A DNA stretch of 64,000 nucleotides, from positions 23,758-87,757 of the forward strand of contig JAUCBJ010005433.1 in NCBI GenBank assembly GCA_032718475.1, given 5' to 3'. The position numbers and the translations under genes were made by a program. The notes under the pieces are model-generated. The model was not told where the DNA came from and did not search any database. It worked only from the letters and a program-made list of their open reading frames with translations. Positions 52,647 to 62,900 of the stretch are shown here, piece by piece (positions within the stretch are counted from its first letter, which is position 1; each line of letters opens with the position of its first letter). Origin of the DNA: Nemertoderma westbladi. Lineage: Eukaryota > Xenacoelomorpha > Nemertodermatida > Nemertodermatidae.

Positions 52647-53816
52647 CTAATTGACGCCATTATCTCTAAGAATTAGGTCCGCTTTATGGTAGCCCAATAA
52701 TCCAAGGTCTACGAATTTCCCACACCGATCGAATATGTAGTCTGCCATTCCGAGGCTGACACTGTCCATCCAAGACGCGGCTATCGCCGATGATGATTTT
52801 GATTCTGTAGTGTTTCGACCTTCTCGAGCCCAAAGCAGCTGATGATACGTTTTGTAAAAATCGTTGTTTTGAATAAATTTATCGACATCTTCGTGACTTC
52901 TGACGCTGGTAAATTTAACGAGATCTTCATAAACACCTTTAGTATCAGCTGATAGGTCTTCGTACCTTAGAAACATAACTCCGTTTCGTAGATGTTCTTC
53001 AATCAGATAGTCATTGACAATATCATCCAACCATCTGCAATAATCTTCTATCATGTCGTCAATAATGTAGAATGGTGCCTCACTAATTGCCACGTTGCTA
53101 GCGGTTGCTAGGGAATTCAATCGACCAATCGGATGTCGGACTAACACGATTAGCCTCATACCACCTCCGATTATGAGATTTTGAAATATTTTTAACGAAT
53201 TAACGTCTGTCAACTTAGCGACAGTGGATTTATGTTCGGAGCAAATTTCGCTGACATTGTGGCACATGGCTCCACAGCCTTGCAAATTCATACCTCCAGA
53301 AGCTGCTGTTTGTTCGCATTCTTTGGAGCGATTAATAGCATTTTGAAGGCAACTATTTTCTATGAAAGGAATTGGGGGCCAATTGCAATTAAAGATGGCA
53401 TCCAACATTGGGGATACACTGTCTTCAGTCCTGTTAACTAAAATACCATAAAACAGATCGCAATTTACGTCATCATCTCCGCATGACAAGTTGTAAACTT
53501 GTAATAAATTTAAACCTAAATTCATTTTTGTTTGTATATTAATAGGCATAAACGGCTCAAACAAATAAAATATGTTGGGATTTTGGTTGAATAATTCCCC
53601 TAAAAAGGATGACCCCGACCGAATTCGTGTTAAGATGGCCACATTATGTCTCACTGCATCTTCTACTTCATCACTGAGTTCAGGAGTGTTATCCTGGAGG
53701 AATACGGAATTGGAGAGATTTTTTTGTGATTGAAAACGAATAATGAGATACAAAGAAGATACGGCTGAACAGAGAATGATACAGATTAAGACATGTGTTG
53801 GAGGTAAGCGAAACAT
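52647..53816 (-). CDS. Golgi carbohydrate 6-O-sulfotransferase (CHST1/CHST3-like), single exon
   Basis: 389 residues. Type II membrane topology: a short N-terminal tail, then a membrane segment at about residues 8-27 (VLICIILCSAVSSLYLII). The PAPS-binding 5'-phosphosulfate loop is TRIRSGSSFLGELF (63-76) and the 3'-phosphate site LIVLVRHPIGRLNS (222-235), both as in the GlcNAc/Gal/GalNAc 6-O-sulfotransferase family. Several NxS/T sites and paired cysteines fit a Golgi lumen enzyme. It would transfer sulfate from PAPS to carbohydrate side chains; the exact acceptor cannot be told. Single-exon structure is usual for CHST1/CHST3-type genes. It is tandem with and in the same orientation as HSD17B4. 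Confidence 0.9.
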   Translation of the reverse strand: MFRLPPTHVLICIILCSAVSSLYLIIRFQSQKNLSNSVFLQDNTPELSDEVEDAVRHNVAILTRIRSGSSFLGELFNQNPNIFYLFEPFMPINIQTKMNLGLNLLQVYNLSCGDDDVNCDLFYGILVNRTEDSVSPMLDAIFNCNWPPIPFIENSCLQNAINRSKECEQTAASGGMNLQGCGAMCHNVSEICSEHKSTVAKLTDVNSLKIFQNLIIGGGMRLIVLVRHPIGRLNSLATASNVAISEAPFYIIDDMIEDYCRWLDDIVNDYLIEEHLRNGVMFLRYEDLSADTKGVYEDLVKFTSVRSHEDVDKFIQNNDFYKTYHQLLWAREGRNTTESKSSSAIAASWMDSVSLGMADYIFDRCGKFVDLGLLGYHKADLILRDNGVN

Positions 53817-54315
53817 CAGTAGATATAAATAATATTAAGAGTTTCACGTTCATAAAGTTTTAAATAATCATTTGTTTTGTAAAGTTAAGACTATTGGCAA
53901 TCTATGCGGATAGTAGAAGCTCCCAGTTCGCTCTAGGCTATACATATGCGCCACAACAATAAACGATAATTATGCCATGGTATTGTATTTTACGGATTGC
54001 TTTTATTATATTGTACATAATAACCATACAACCAGTCCATTAAACAACCATGGGCATTGTAATTGGACTAATGTCTACAATTACTGTACATTGATTGCTA
54101 TGTACCAGAGGAACTTCTAAGGGGCATATTAAATATAGATACAGTAGATAAATAGCACAACAGTACAGGATTACTGACGATTGAAAGGAAACTGTAGCTG
54201 CAGTTGTCATCACACATATATTCCATAAATTTATACGTCAAATTATGAAACAATAAATTAATAAAGTAATATTATTAATCCCCCAATGTATAAAATGACG
54301 CATAAAATGATAAAA
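53817..54315. other. Intergenic stretch
   Basis: Between the sulfotransferase start and the 3' end of the Tctex1-domain gene. It should contain the former's 5' UTR and the latter's 3' UTR. No gene recognised. Confidence 0.4.
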
Positions 54316-57308
54316 TTATTCAAAATAGATACCAAAGACATGACCTATGCAGAACATAGTTTTATTAGAGAATGAGTATGAAGCATAACTATCGTACCGC
54401 GGATCCCACAGACATTCACTGGCGTCGGTGACTCCCTGGTCATTTATCCCACCAAGAACTATATACGCCACAATCTTGTATCTGGAGTATTCCATGTGTC
54501 TGACGCGGCGTTTAACGATGTCGGATATCTTGGTTACGAGTTGGCGAGCGAGTTCAGGACTGTATTCCACATCATTGAGGTTAGCTTCGATGACTTCCTT
54601 AAGAATTTCTCGAACTTTACCCGGTTGAAACACTCCCTTTTCATCGGGTCCAAGTTTAAAAGTGGGTTGATATTTTCTTGCCACTTTATTAGTTTTGAAT
54701 CGCCTAAAATGTAGGAAATAATACTTTATTCACACACCGGAAATTACTGCATTTTCTTTACTATAACGCCAGCAAGCTGGCTTTAAACGAACCTGTCTTT
54801 CAAGTTCAAGGTTCAACTGTATAAAGTAATGCTCTTCAATAAGAAAAAAGTATCGGAAAGAAGCACTTTTAGTCACAAATTTTAATTAACCGAAATTCAA
54901 TTAATCTATCTGGGTGTATTGAGATTTGCACGAGTAAGGAGGCTTTTAAAATTCCATCGAGTGCAAAACTCAATACACGAGGGCAGAATATCTGAATTTC
55001 GGTTACTGAAATTAATTACAAGGAGTTCTTTCCGACACGTTTTAGGCACTAATGTAATAAATATTGATGAAAAATCCAAATAATATCTTTAACCGAAAAG
55101 CATAGTAATATAACTTTTTGATCAAGTTCTGCAGATATGGCGGCCCATGAAAAATATACCAGATTTTCTGCCGTATATTTTCACTTTGCAGTTTACCCCA
55201 ATGTGAAGAATACCCGGTTTTCATTAAAAATACAGGTTACAGAAGGGCTGAATCTAACCAAAACAACAGGTTATAAGACTGAAATGGCGTAAAAAAACAC
55301 TTTATAAGGTACATTTAAAAAAATACGAATTCTTCATATAGGCCTATAAAATTTCAATGTAATTTCGACAGAAAAGTGAATACCTGGTATTCTTCACATA
55401 GGCAGTAATAACATCATGAGCAATGCGAAATAAACTAAATCATATAGTTGCCTGAGTGATACACGGTTAGTCTATATAAATTGCATTTAGAACTGGTAAA
55501 AAATTGTTGGTTTGAAACAATGCCATTATAATGAGAAGAAATTTAATAATTATATTATTAACAATCAAACTCAAACAATCAATTGAATATTTACTAAATT
55601 GCTTCCATAATTACGCAGCGATTCAAATTATTGTACCTTTCAAATCCTGATGCTGCCTTACTCAATGTTAAATTGTGTGTTAAATAATTTTATGTTATGG
55701 AATATTTATTTATTTAAGTAGAGATCAGGCTCAACTACAAACCAATATTGGATAGTGAGTTCCGTTTTGGAGTACTTCTTGTAGACACTAAAGTTGCAAT
55801 AATTTTTGAGTGTCTGCATGGATTTAGCTCAAATTGCGTGCAAACCTTTTCTATTTCGATGCACTTTCGATTCATGTAATAAAATTTAATAAATTTGGTC
55901 CTTTTTCTGCCGGTTTTGGGGGATATTCTGATCAAAAATAACAATTTAAGAATAAAATACATTCCAAGCCTTACCGTTTAGATTTTCTTGCTAAATGCCT
56001 GAACAGAGATGAATGTACTGTATTAGATAATAAAAGTATAGAACACTAATTAATTCTACGTAATCTCAGTTTAGCCTAAAAAATAACATCGGAAGCAACC
56101 AATTTAACAATATAATGTACAAAACTCCTATGAAATTTGGTGATATGTACCATTGAGTCTATCAAACAGCTTTTGGTACCCGGCTAAGTACCCTGGTTTA
56201 GTTTCTGGTATTGTTAGTTTAATCGACAGCTGTTGTAAACGTCCAAGATAAACAAAACCTACTAAGCTACTGTATTAATGTTTGGCATTCTATCAGATTT
56301 CAGTAGTAAGTAACCTCATAATAATTGCTAAATATCAATCACCTGAAAAACATTTCAAGCAAGGGAGTTGTGGGTATTTAATTTCGCGTTCAATAATGTT
56401 GAAAATATGCAAATATTTCGAATATCGCACTTCGAATCGTTCCCAACTTTTTTATTCAACAACTAGACAACAATTGATAAATACTTGCGTTTACAATTTT
56501 ACAATGCATGCAAGTGGTTTCAAGCCATTTGGTGAACATACATAGTGAGTGATATAGTGACATATATAGTGATATAGGTAAATATAGACATATATAGTGA
56601 GTGATATAGGTAAATATATCCATCGTGTTTTTGCCGGCCTCAGCTTTAAACAAAAACTACCCAGTCTAAAGACAGGTTCGTTATAATAGGTCAATATTGA
56701 AATGGTAATAAATCCAGCACTAAAACTACCCATGATGGAAATTTAATTCGCCGAAACTTTGCAAATAAATGCAAATAATTAGAATATAGCTTAAAATGAA
56801 AGTAAATGATGTTATCATACTGAAATCCATTACTAATTAAATACTTGAGATGATACTGATCAAGTAAGTACGATATGCCCCCCGCCCCAGCCTACCTACA
56901 GTACTCCACTTACCTCATCAAGGTGAGTTTTTTCACAGATCCACGCAACTTGACCAAACTTACGCGAGTTGACCTTTGTTTGGGGCCGTTACTAGCTCGG
57001 TTATCAGAACCGGCAATCCCTGTAAACCCAACCTTTTTATCGCCAACAGGATTTGTAGTTGCACCTGCAAATTTCGCCCCTGTCACAGTTTTCGCCCCTG
57101 TCACAGTTTTCGCCCCTGCCACAGTTTTCGCCCCTGTCACAGTTTTTGCCCCTGTTACAGTTTTCGCCCCTGCCACAGTTTTCGCCCCTGCCACAGTTTT
57201 CGCCCCTGTCAAATTTTTCGTCGCTACCTCAGGTTTCGCTCCCGCCGAATGTTTCGGCCGAGTAGAAGAGCTAACTACAATGTTTGGCGGCCGACGTTGA
57301 TTAGACAT
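54316..57308 (-). CDS. Tctex1-domain dynein light chain (DYNLT5/TCTEX1D1-like), two exons
   Basis: Exon 1 is 57308-56914 (MSNQRRPPNIVVSSSTRPKH onward, donor GATGAG|GTAAGT). Exon 2 is 54703-54316 (acceptor ACATTTTAG). Phases join (AG|G gives Arg) to about 260 residues. Exon 2 carries the whole Tctex1 domain: YQPTFKLGPDEKGVFQPGKV, NDVEYSPELARQLVTKISDI, RYKIVAYIVLGG and SECLWDPRYDSYASYSFSNK, ending HVFGIYFE. The last part resembles DYNLT5 more than DYNLT2B. Such light chains attach cargo or regulators to cytoplasmic or ciliary dynein. The exon 1 N-terminus is a species-specific extension with a 5-residue repeat GAKTV(A/T) x ~8, rich in Lys and probably disordered. Confidence 0.85.
54704..56913. 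other. Intron of the Tctex1-domain gene
   Basis: About 2.2 kb, AT-rich, GTAAGT donor and TTTTAG acceptor on the minus strand. It contains a small TATAGTGA/ATATAGTGAGTGATATAGG repeat at about 56546-56615. No nested gene recognised. Confidence 0.6.
57060..57220. repeat. 15-18-bp coding minisatellite in the Tctex1-domain gene
   Basis: TTTCGCCCCTGTCACAG-type units on the plus strand, about ten near-identical copies with C/T and T/C changes. On the minus strand they give the repeating GAKTV pentapeptide. Units keep the frame, so copy-number change would alter protein length without frameshift. Confidence 0.88.
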
Positions 57309-58050
57309 TGTTTGTTCTTATTAATAGTAACAAGGTGTACATGTGAATTCTGTATTGTATATTCAAAAAATCAAAATAGCCTACGTAATGTTTAGTGCTG
57401 ACCAAACTTTCGAGTCAAAAGTTTGGTCATCGACCCGAGATCTTAAATTTTAATTATTTGGCACTCAAACACCACAAAGTTACTCAAAGTACGCTGAAAC
57501 GTCACTCACAACGAAACGTCAAAGTACGTCACTCAAAGTACGCTGAAAATTATAAACAGATTTTAATGTTTTAAAAAGTCAGTTTAATGCTCCGGTCCAT
57601 CTACAAAACATATAAAATGGCTACATTGAATGAATCTCTGTATCTGTAAACAAATACCTTTTTTTACAATGTCTTTGAAACCATATAAACAAAGACATTG
57701 CAATTATTAATTATAGTTACATTGTGCCATAAGAATAAGATCGGTTACTAGATAACAGAACAATCACAATAATTGCCTTTTGAACCTAAATTAAAAACAA
57801 AGCAATTGGCGAGCTCCTTGGAATTGTTTATGGTATCGCTGAACCCAACAATACAATTGCCAACTTCGTGTTTGCTCCTATAAAACACTTTGCCAATACC
57901 TAATGACCGAAACCGACGGTATGTAACTGTAAGAAAAAAGTCTAAGCAAGCATGCATAACCCAATTATTATAGTGTAATGCAAACACTTTAAGGGGAAGA
58001 ATTAATGTAATGTTAATTACCCGTCTCAGTGACTGTATCTTTGCTGCTTA
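57309..58050. other. Intergenic stretch, no gene recognised
   Basis: 5' flank of the Tctex1-domain gene, with a small repeated CTCAAAGTACGCTGAAA motif (about 57482-57550), then unclassified DNA up to the LINE. The minus frame 57748-57987 has no recognisable family. Confidence 0.35.
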
Positions 58051-59453
58051 GTGCGTCCACACCTGGCAGTAGCAATAACGTCACTTTTTCCAATAACGCA
58101 ACGTGGGATAAAGCCAGCGGTGAAAATATTTCAAAATATTCTCAAACTGTTGATGAACAAACGTTTATTACAGTTACCCCTTTCTGCTTTAACTTGTTGT
58201 GATATTCATTGTGAGAATATTAACCATAAAATGTCACTAAATTCGTGTTATTCAATCTCCAATTGCATTCCTGGCTGGAATGAGTTTGTAAAAGAAAAGC
58301 GGGCTGCGGCGCAGGAGGCTTTTCATATTTGGTGCGAACAAGGGCGGCCTAGGTTTGGGCTTGTATGGGAGGTAAAGAAAAAAACGGCCGCGCAATTTAA
58401 ATTGGCTCTCCGAAATTGCAAACGGGAGGAAGGTGCTTTGCGAGCAGATCGCCTAGCGGCTTCTTTTATTAACTCCAGAAAATATTTTTGGAGTTCAATA
58501 AAGAAAGCAACAACTATTAAAATGGGTTTAGCAACCTCTGTCGGCTCCGCCCACACTGAGGAAGAAATAGCCGATTTATTCAAATCTAATTATTATGATA
58601 TTTTTAATTCAGTCCCTGTATCTGAAATTGACTCTACTTTTGTGCAGTGTAAGTTTTCTGAATGGGACGGCTCCAATAATGTCCATATTTCTGCTGATAA
58701 GGTGAAAGATGCCATCAACGGTCTGCAGTGTGGAAAGGCTGCCGGGCCTGATGGCATCTTCCCTGAAAGTTATATTTTTGGCGGTAACCTTTTGCCAGTA
58801 ATTTTGTGTTTATTGTTCAATTCATTTATAACTCATGGGTTTTTGCCTCAATCGTTAATTAATTCTAGTTTGTTGCCTATTATCAAAGATAAAAACGCTA
58901 GTATGAGTGAACGTTTGAATTACCGACCCATAGCCAAAGCTACAGCTGGCTCTAAGGTTTTGGAAACGTGTTTGCATCGGCTCGTTGCCATGCATTCCAA
59001 TATATCTGACAACCAGTTTGGTTTTGCAGAGGGCCTAGGTACAGAAATGTGTATTTTTGCCTTAAAACAAACAATTCACTTATATATTAGTAAAGACTCA
59101 CCTGTGTATACTGCCTTCTTAGACGCCTCGAAAGCGTTTGACCGCGTCAATCATAGTAAACTTTTTCGAAAGCTAATTGAACTTGGTGTATCTATTGGTA
59201 TTGTAAGACTCTTGGCCTTTTGGTATTCCCATCAACTAATTTATATTAGCTGGGGTTCTGCTTCTTCCGGTGCATTTTTGGTTTCAAATGGTGTCCGTCA
59301 AGGAAGTTTGCTCAGCCCCCTCTTATTTAACATTTATATGAATGACTTAAGTGTAGAACTAAACAAATCTAATGTTGGTTGTAAAGTTGGAAAGAGTCTT
59401 TTAAATCACTTATTTTACGCAGATGACCTGTGTTTACTGTCGCCGAGTATTTT
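58051..59453 (+). pseudogene. 5'-truncated LINE (CR1/L2-like) ORF2, interrupted after the RT active site
   Basis: One long frame with a pre-RT linker (PGWNEFVKEKRAAAQEAFHI), then reverse transcriptase: GKAAGPDGIFPESY, LNYRPIA, AFLDASKAFDRVNH, VRQGSLLSPLLFNIYMNDL and the active site FYADDLCLLSPS. The endonuclease domain is missing (5' truncation) and coding stops abruptly at 59453 where an LTR begins. The surviving frame has no stops, so the LINE insertion was fairly young when it was hit. Confidence 0.88.
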
Positions 59454-59840
59454 TGCGCCAGACCGTCCTACGGACATCTTGCCCCACCCTGCAGGGTTGG
59501 TGGCATTAGGTTCATAGAGGGCCAGTCGGGACCTACCGGTAGCCTTATCTGGGAGTCCCGGTCTGAGTCGGACATACCTGTACCGAGGGAGGCCCTGACT
59601 GTCAGATCACACCCTTACCGGTACTACACCTCACGGCCTATATCCCTGGTTCGTTGAGTACCTACCGTCATAGGTTTTTCCTCACCTAGTTAGTTAGGCC
59701 TATCATTTGTTGTTTATTGTTTACCTTTACCATAGCAGGATATTTACCACCCTGTCTATCGCTCATTATACGATTGGATTATAGCCTATCTTCCTATTAG
59801 CATTCCTATTACCAGTCAGCCAAGTGGCGACTTTACCACC
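59454..59840 (+). repeat. Putative 5' LTR
   Basis: Non-coding, opening with TG and lying between the LINE break and the PBS-like sequence. The right boundary is estimated because the partner LTR is not in the window. Confidence 0.55.
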
Positions 59841-59931
59841 TTGGCGTGGTGGCAGCGGTGTACGATTATTCGAATCCCTCCTGAATACCAACCCACGGTA
59901 CCGGTACCGGCTGTCTAATTATGGATAAAAG

Positions 59932-62900
59932 ATGGCCGCACTCAAAACACCACGCCTAAACCCCTTATCTAAAACCGAATCGATAAACTCTTTTGAAGCT
60001 TGGCGTCAAACACTAATATATAGCTTATCACTCGACCCAGAATTCGCACGATTCACTGCCGATGGAGTTCGATGGACCAAAACATCGCCAGCCCATCCGA
60101 CCCGCGGCCTTGTAGGCGACGGAGACAATATCCCCGCCACTCAGCGGCGCACCGCACAGCAGAAAGTTACTACTCTCAACCTACTACTAGGACAAATAGC
60201 AAACTATGCGCCTATAATTTCACGTAACTCAATTATACGCTCATCCACGTCACTGAACTTTATCTGTCAGGCCTTGCGCCTTCATTACGGTTTCGAGTCG
60301 TCTGGCTCACACTTTCTCGACTTCGCCGCTATACAGCTTGAACACGAAGAGCGACCCGAAGACTTGTATCAAAGACTCGTCGCGTTCACCGACGACAACT
60401 TACTTACTGTCGATGGCGGTATATCTCATTGTGGCGAAGCCCCTATAGTTGACGAGGAGGTTTCCCCTTCTTTAGAAAACTTTATCGTCTTGACGTGGTT
60501 ACGTTTAATAAACCCAGATCTTCCTCAACTCATCAAGCAACGATATGGCACAGAGTTGCGCTCCCGCACCCTAACATCCATCAAACAGGAAATCAGCCAG
60601 GCCCTGCCATCCCTACTCGATGAACTTCGCACAAACGCCGATGTCCGAACTTTCCGCACTTTCACATCGTCTTCCACATCACGCGCCCCACCATCGGGTG
60701 CCCGCCGGAGCGGAGCACAAAGCTCCCGAGCCCAAACCACGAAAGTTTGCCCCCTCTGCCAACAGGCGAACCGCAGGGATACTGACCACTTCCTTAGCAC
60801 CTGCCGTTTTCTACCTGAACAGGACCGCCGGTTCCTTGTTCGCACCCGCGTCGTCGAGGTAACTGACGATGAGGAGGAGTTGCCCGAGGAAACATACTAT
60901 CCGGAAGAAGATGTGGTGGTTACGCCCCCATCACGGGTTCGCCGCGTCGCCGTTATACGATCATCAAGTATCGAGGTCACACATGGCTCCCGGCCTATCA
61001 CGTTGCTTTTAGATTCCGGATCTGAGTCGAATCTAATAGAGGAATCGTTAGCTATCCAGTTGGGTGCACTTATCACCCCCAGCTCACACCAAGTACCGGC
61101 TCTCGTTGACGGAAGGTCGACCCTCCGGGTTACGGGTGAAACCAGGCTACGTTTTAAACGTGGAACGCTACATTTTGAGTTTCACGGCCTAGTTATTCCC
61201 CAATTGGGCTCCCCGATCATTGGCGGTATGCCTTTTCTCCAGTATAACGACATTTCAATCCGCCCTGCTCTCGGAACTGCAACATTCCGCGATGGATCCA
61301 CAACCGCATACACAACCCAGGTCCAGCCCAACCTGCGCGGCCGTCAATCGGATTCGCATCTCCTCCGTGCTTCAGCACGATCTGTCGTCATATGGCCTGG
61401 CGAGGAGTTACACATACCTCTTCCACTAACTGCAGACAAGGATGAAGACATACTTATTGCCCCCCACGTCCCCACGGGCAACCCCGTTGCCGCATCTCAT
61501 GTATGGTTCCCACCGTTTTTAGCAAAGCACACAAATGGACAAGTCTCCATACCCAACTCCAGCGGAGTTCCCATAACCATCAAACGAAACTCACATGTCT
61601 GTGTAGCAACTCCACTATGTTCTCCCACCCAATCTGAACTTACTCCCTCAGTATTAGTTCCAGTCATCAGGAAGGCCCAGCACACTGCTGAAGGCAACAC
61701 TAATCTCGTCCAACTCGATCCTGATGGATGTTTATCTGACTGCCAACGCACTGAGTTTAAGAATATCCTCAGTCAGTTCACATCTGTTTTCAACAGTCAA
61801 ATTCCTGGATACAATGGCGCTGCTGGCCCTTTCGAGGCAGTCGTCAATATGGGACCAACACTTCCCCCTCAGCAGAAGGGACGCGTCCCACAGTACAGCC
61901 GAAACCGATTACTTGAACTCCAGGAAAAGTTCGATGAATTAGAGGCACTCGGCGTGTTTTCAACCCCCGAACGCGCAGGTATTAACGTCGAATACTTGAG
62001 CCCCTCATTTCTGGTAGCCAAACCCAGTGGAGGCACACGGCTAGTTACCGCATTCAATGAAGTGGCCCGGTACTCCAAGCCCCAGCCTTCACTCCTACCA
62101 GACGTAAACCACATACTTCGTATCATCGGAAGTTATAAATACATCGTTAAAACCGATCTTGTCAGCGCATTCTATCAAATCCCCCTACAACAAGCGTCAA
62201 TGAAGTATTGTGGCGTCGTAACCCCATTCCGGGGAGTCCGTGTTTATACCCGATGCGCCATGGGCATGCCCGGATCCGAAACAGCTCTTGAGGAGCTCAT
62301 GTGCAGAATCCTCGGCGATCTCCTTACCGAAGGTGTTGTCACCAAGATTGCCGACGACCTATACTGTGGCGGAGGCTCTATCCCCGAATTGGCCCATAAC
62401 TTTTCCCGCATGCTCGCTGCATTGGACCGTTGTAATCTGCGCTTATCTCCACGAAAGACATTTATATGCCCGGAGTCTACTACTATCCTTGGATGGAAGT
62501 GGAGTCGCGGCTCACTCGCCGCATCCCCCCATGTCGTGTCAACACTTGCTACGTGTACCACCCCCGGTACAGTTTGCGCATTGCGATCCTTTATCGGTTC
62601 GTACAAAATCCTCGCTCGGGTCCTTCCTCGATGCTCTGCACTAGTCGCACCACTTGATGGATTAGTCAGTGGTCAACCTAGCGATCCAGTAGCCTGGGAG
62701 GAGGCCACCCTAACAGCTTTTCGCCGAGCACAGGCAGCACTGAAGACGTGCCGGACAATCGTCATTCCCCATCCATCTGATGAACTATTTATCGTCACTG
62801 ATGCTGCAACCAGCACAGATGGATTGGGTGCAATTCTGTACGCCAAACGCAACTCCACACTTCATCTCGCTGGATTTTACTCTGCAAAGCTCAAAACACA

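Noticed and set aside
56876-57395. Plus-strand frames rich in Ser-Phe-Arg-Pro-Cys-His or Phe-Ala-Pro repeats
   Set aside because: Antisense readings of the GAKTV-coding minisatellite. The minus strand has a start, a donor and an in-phase partner exon.
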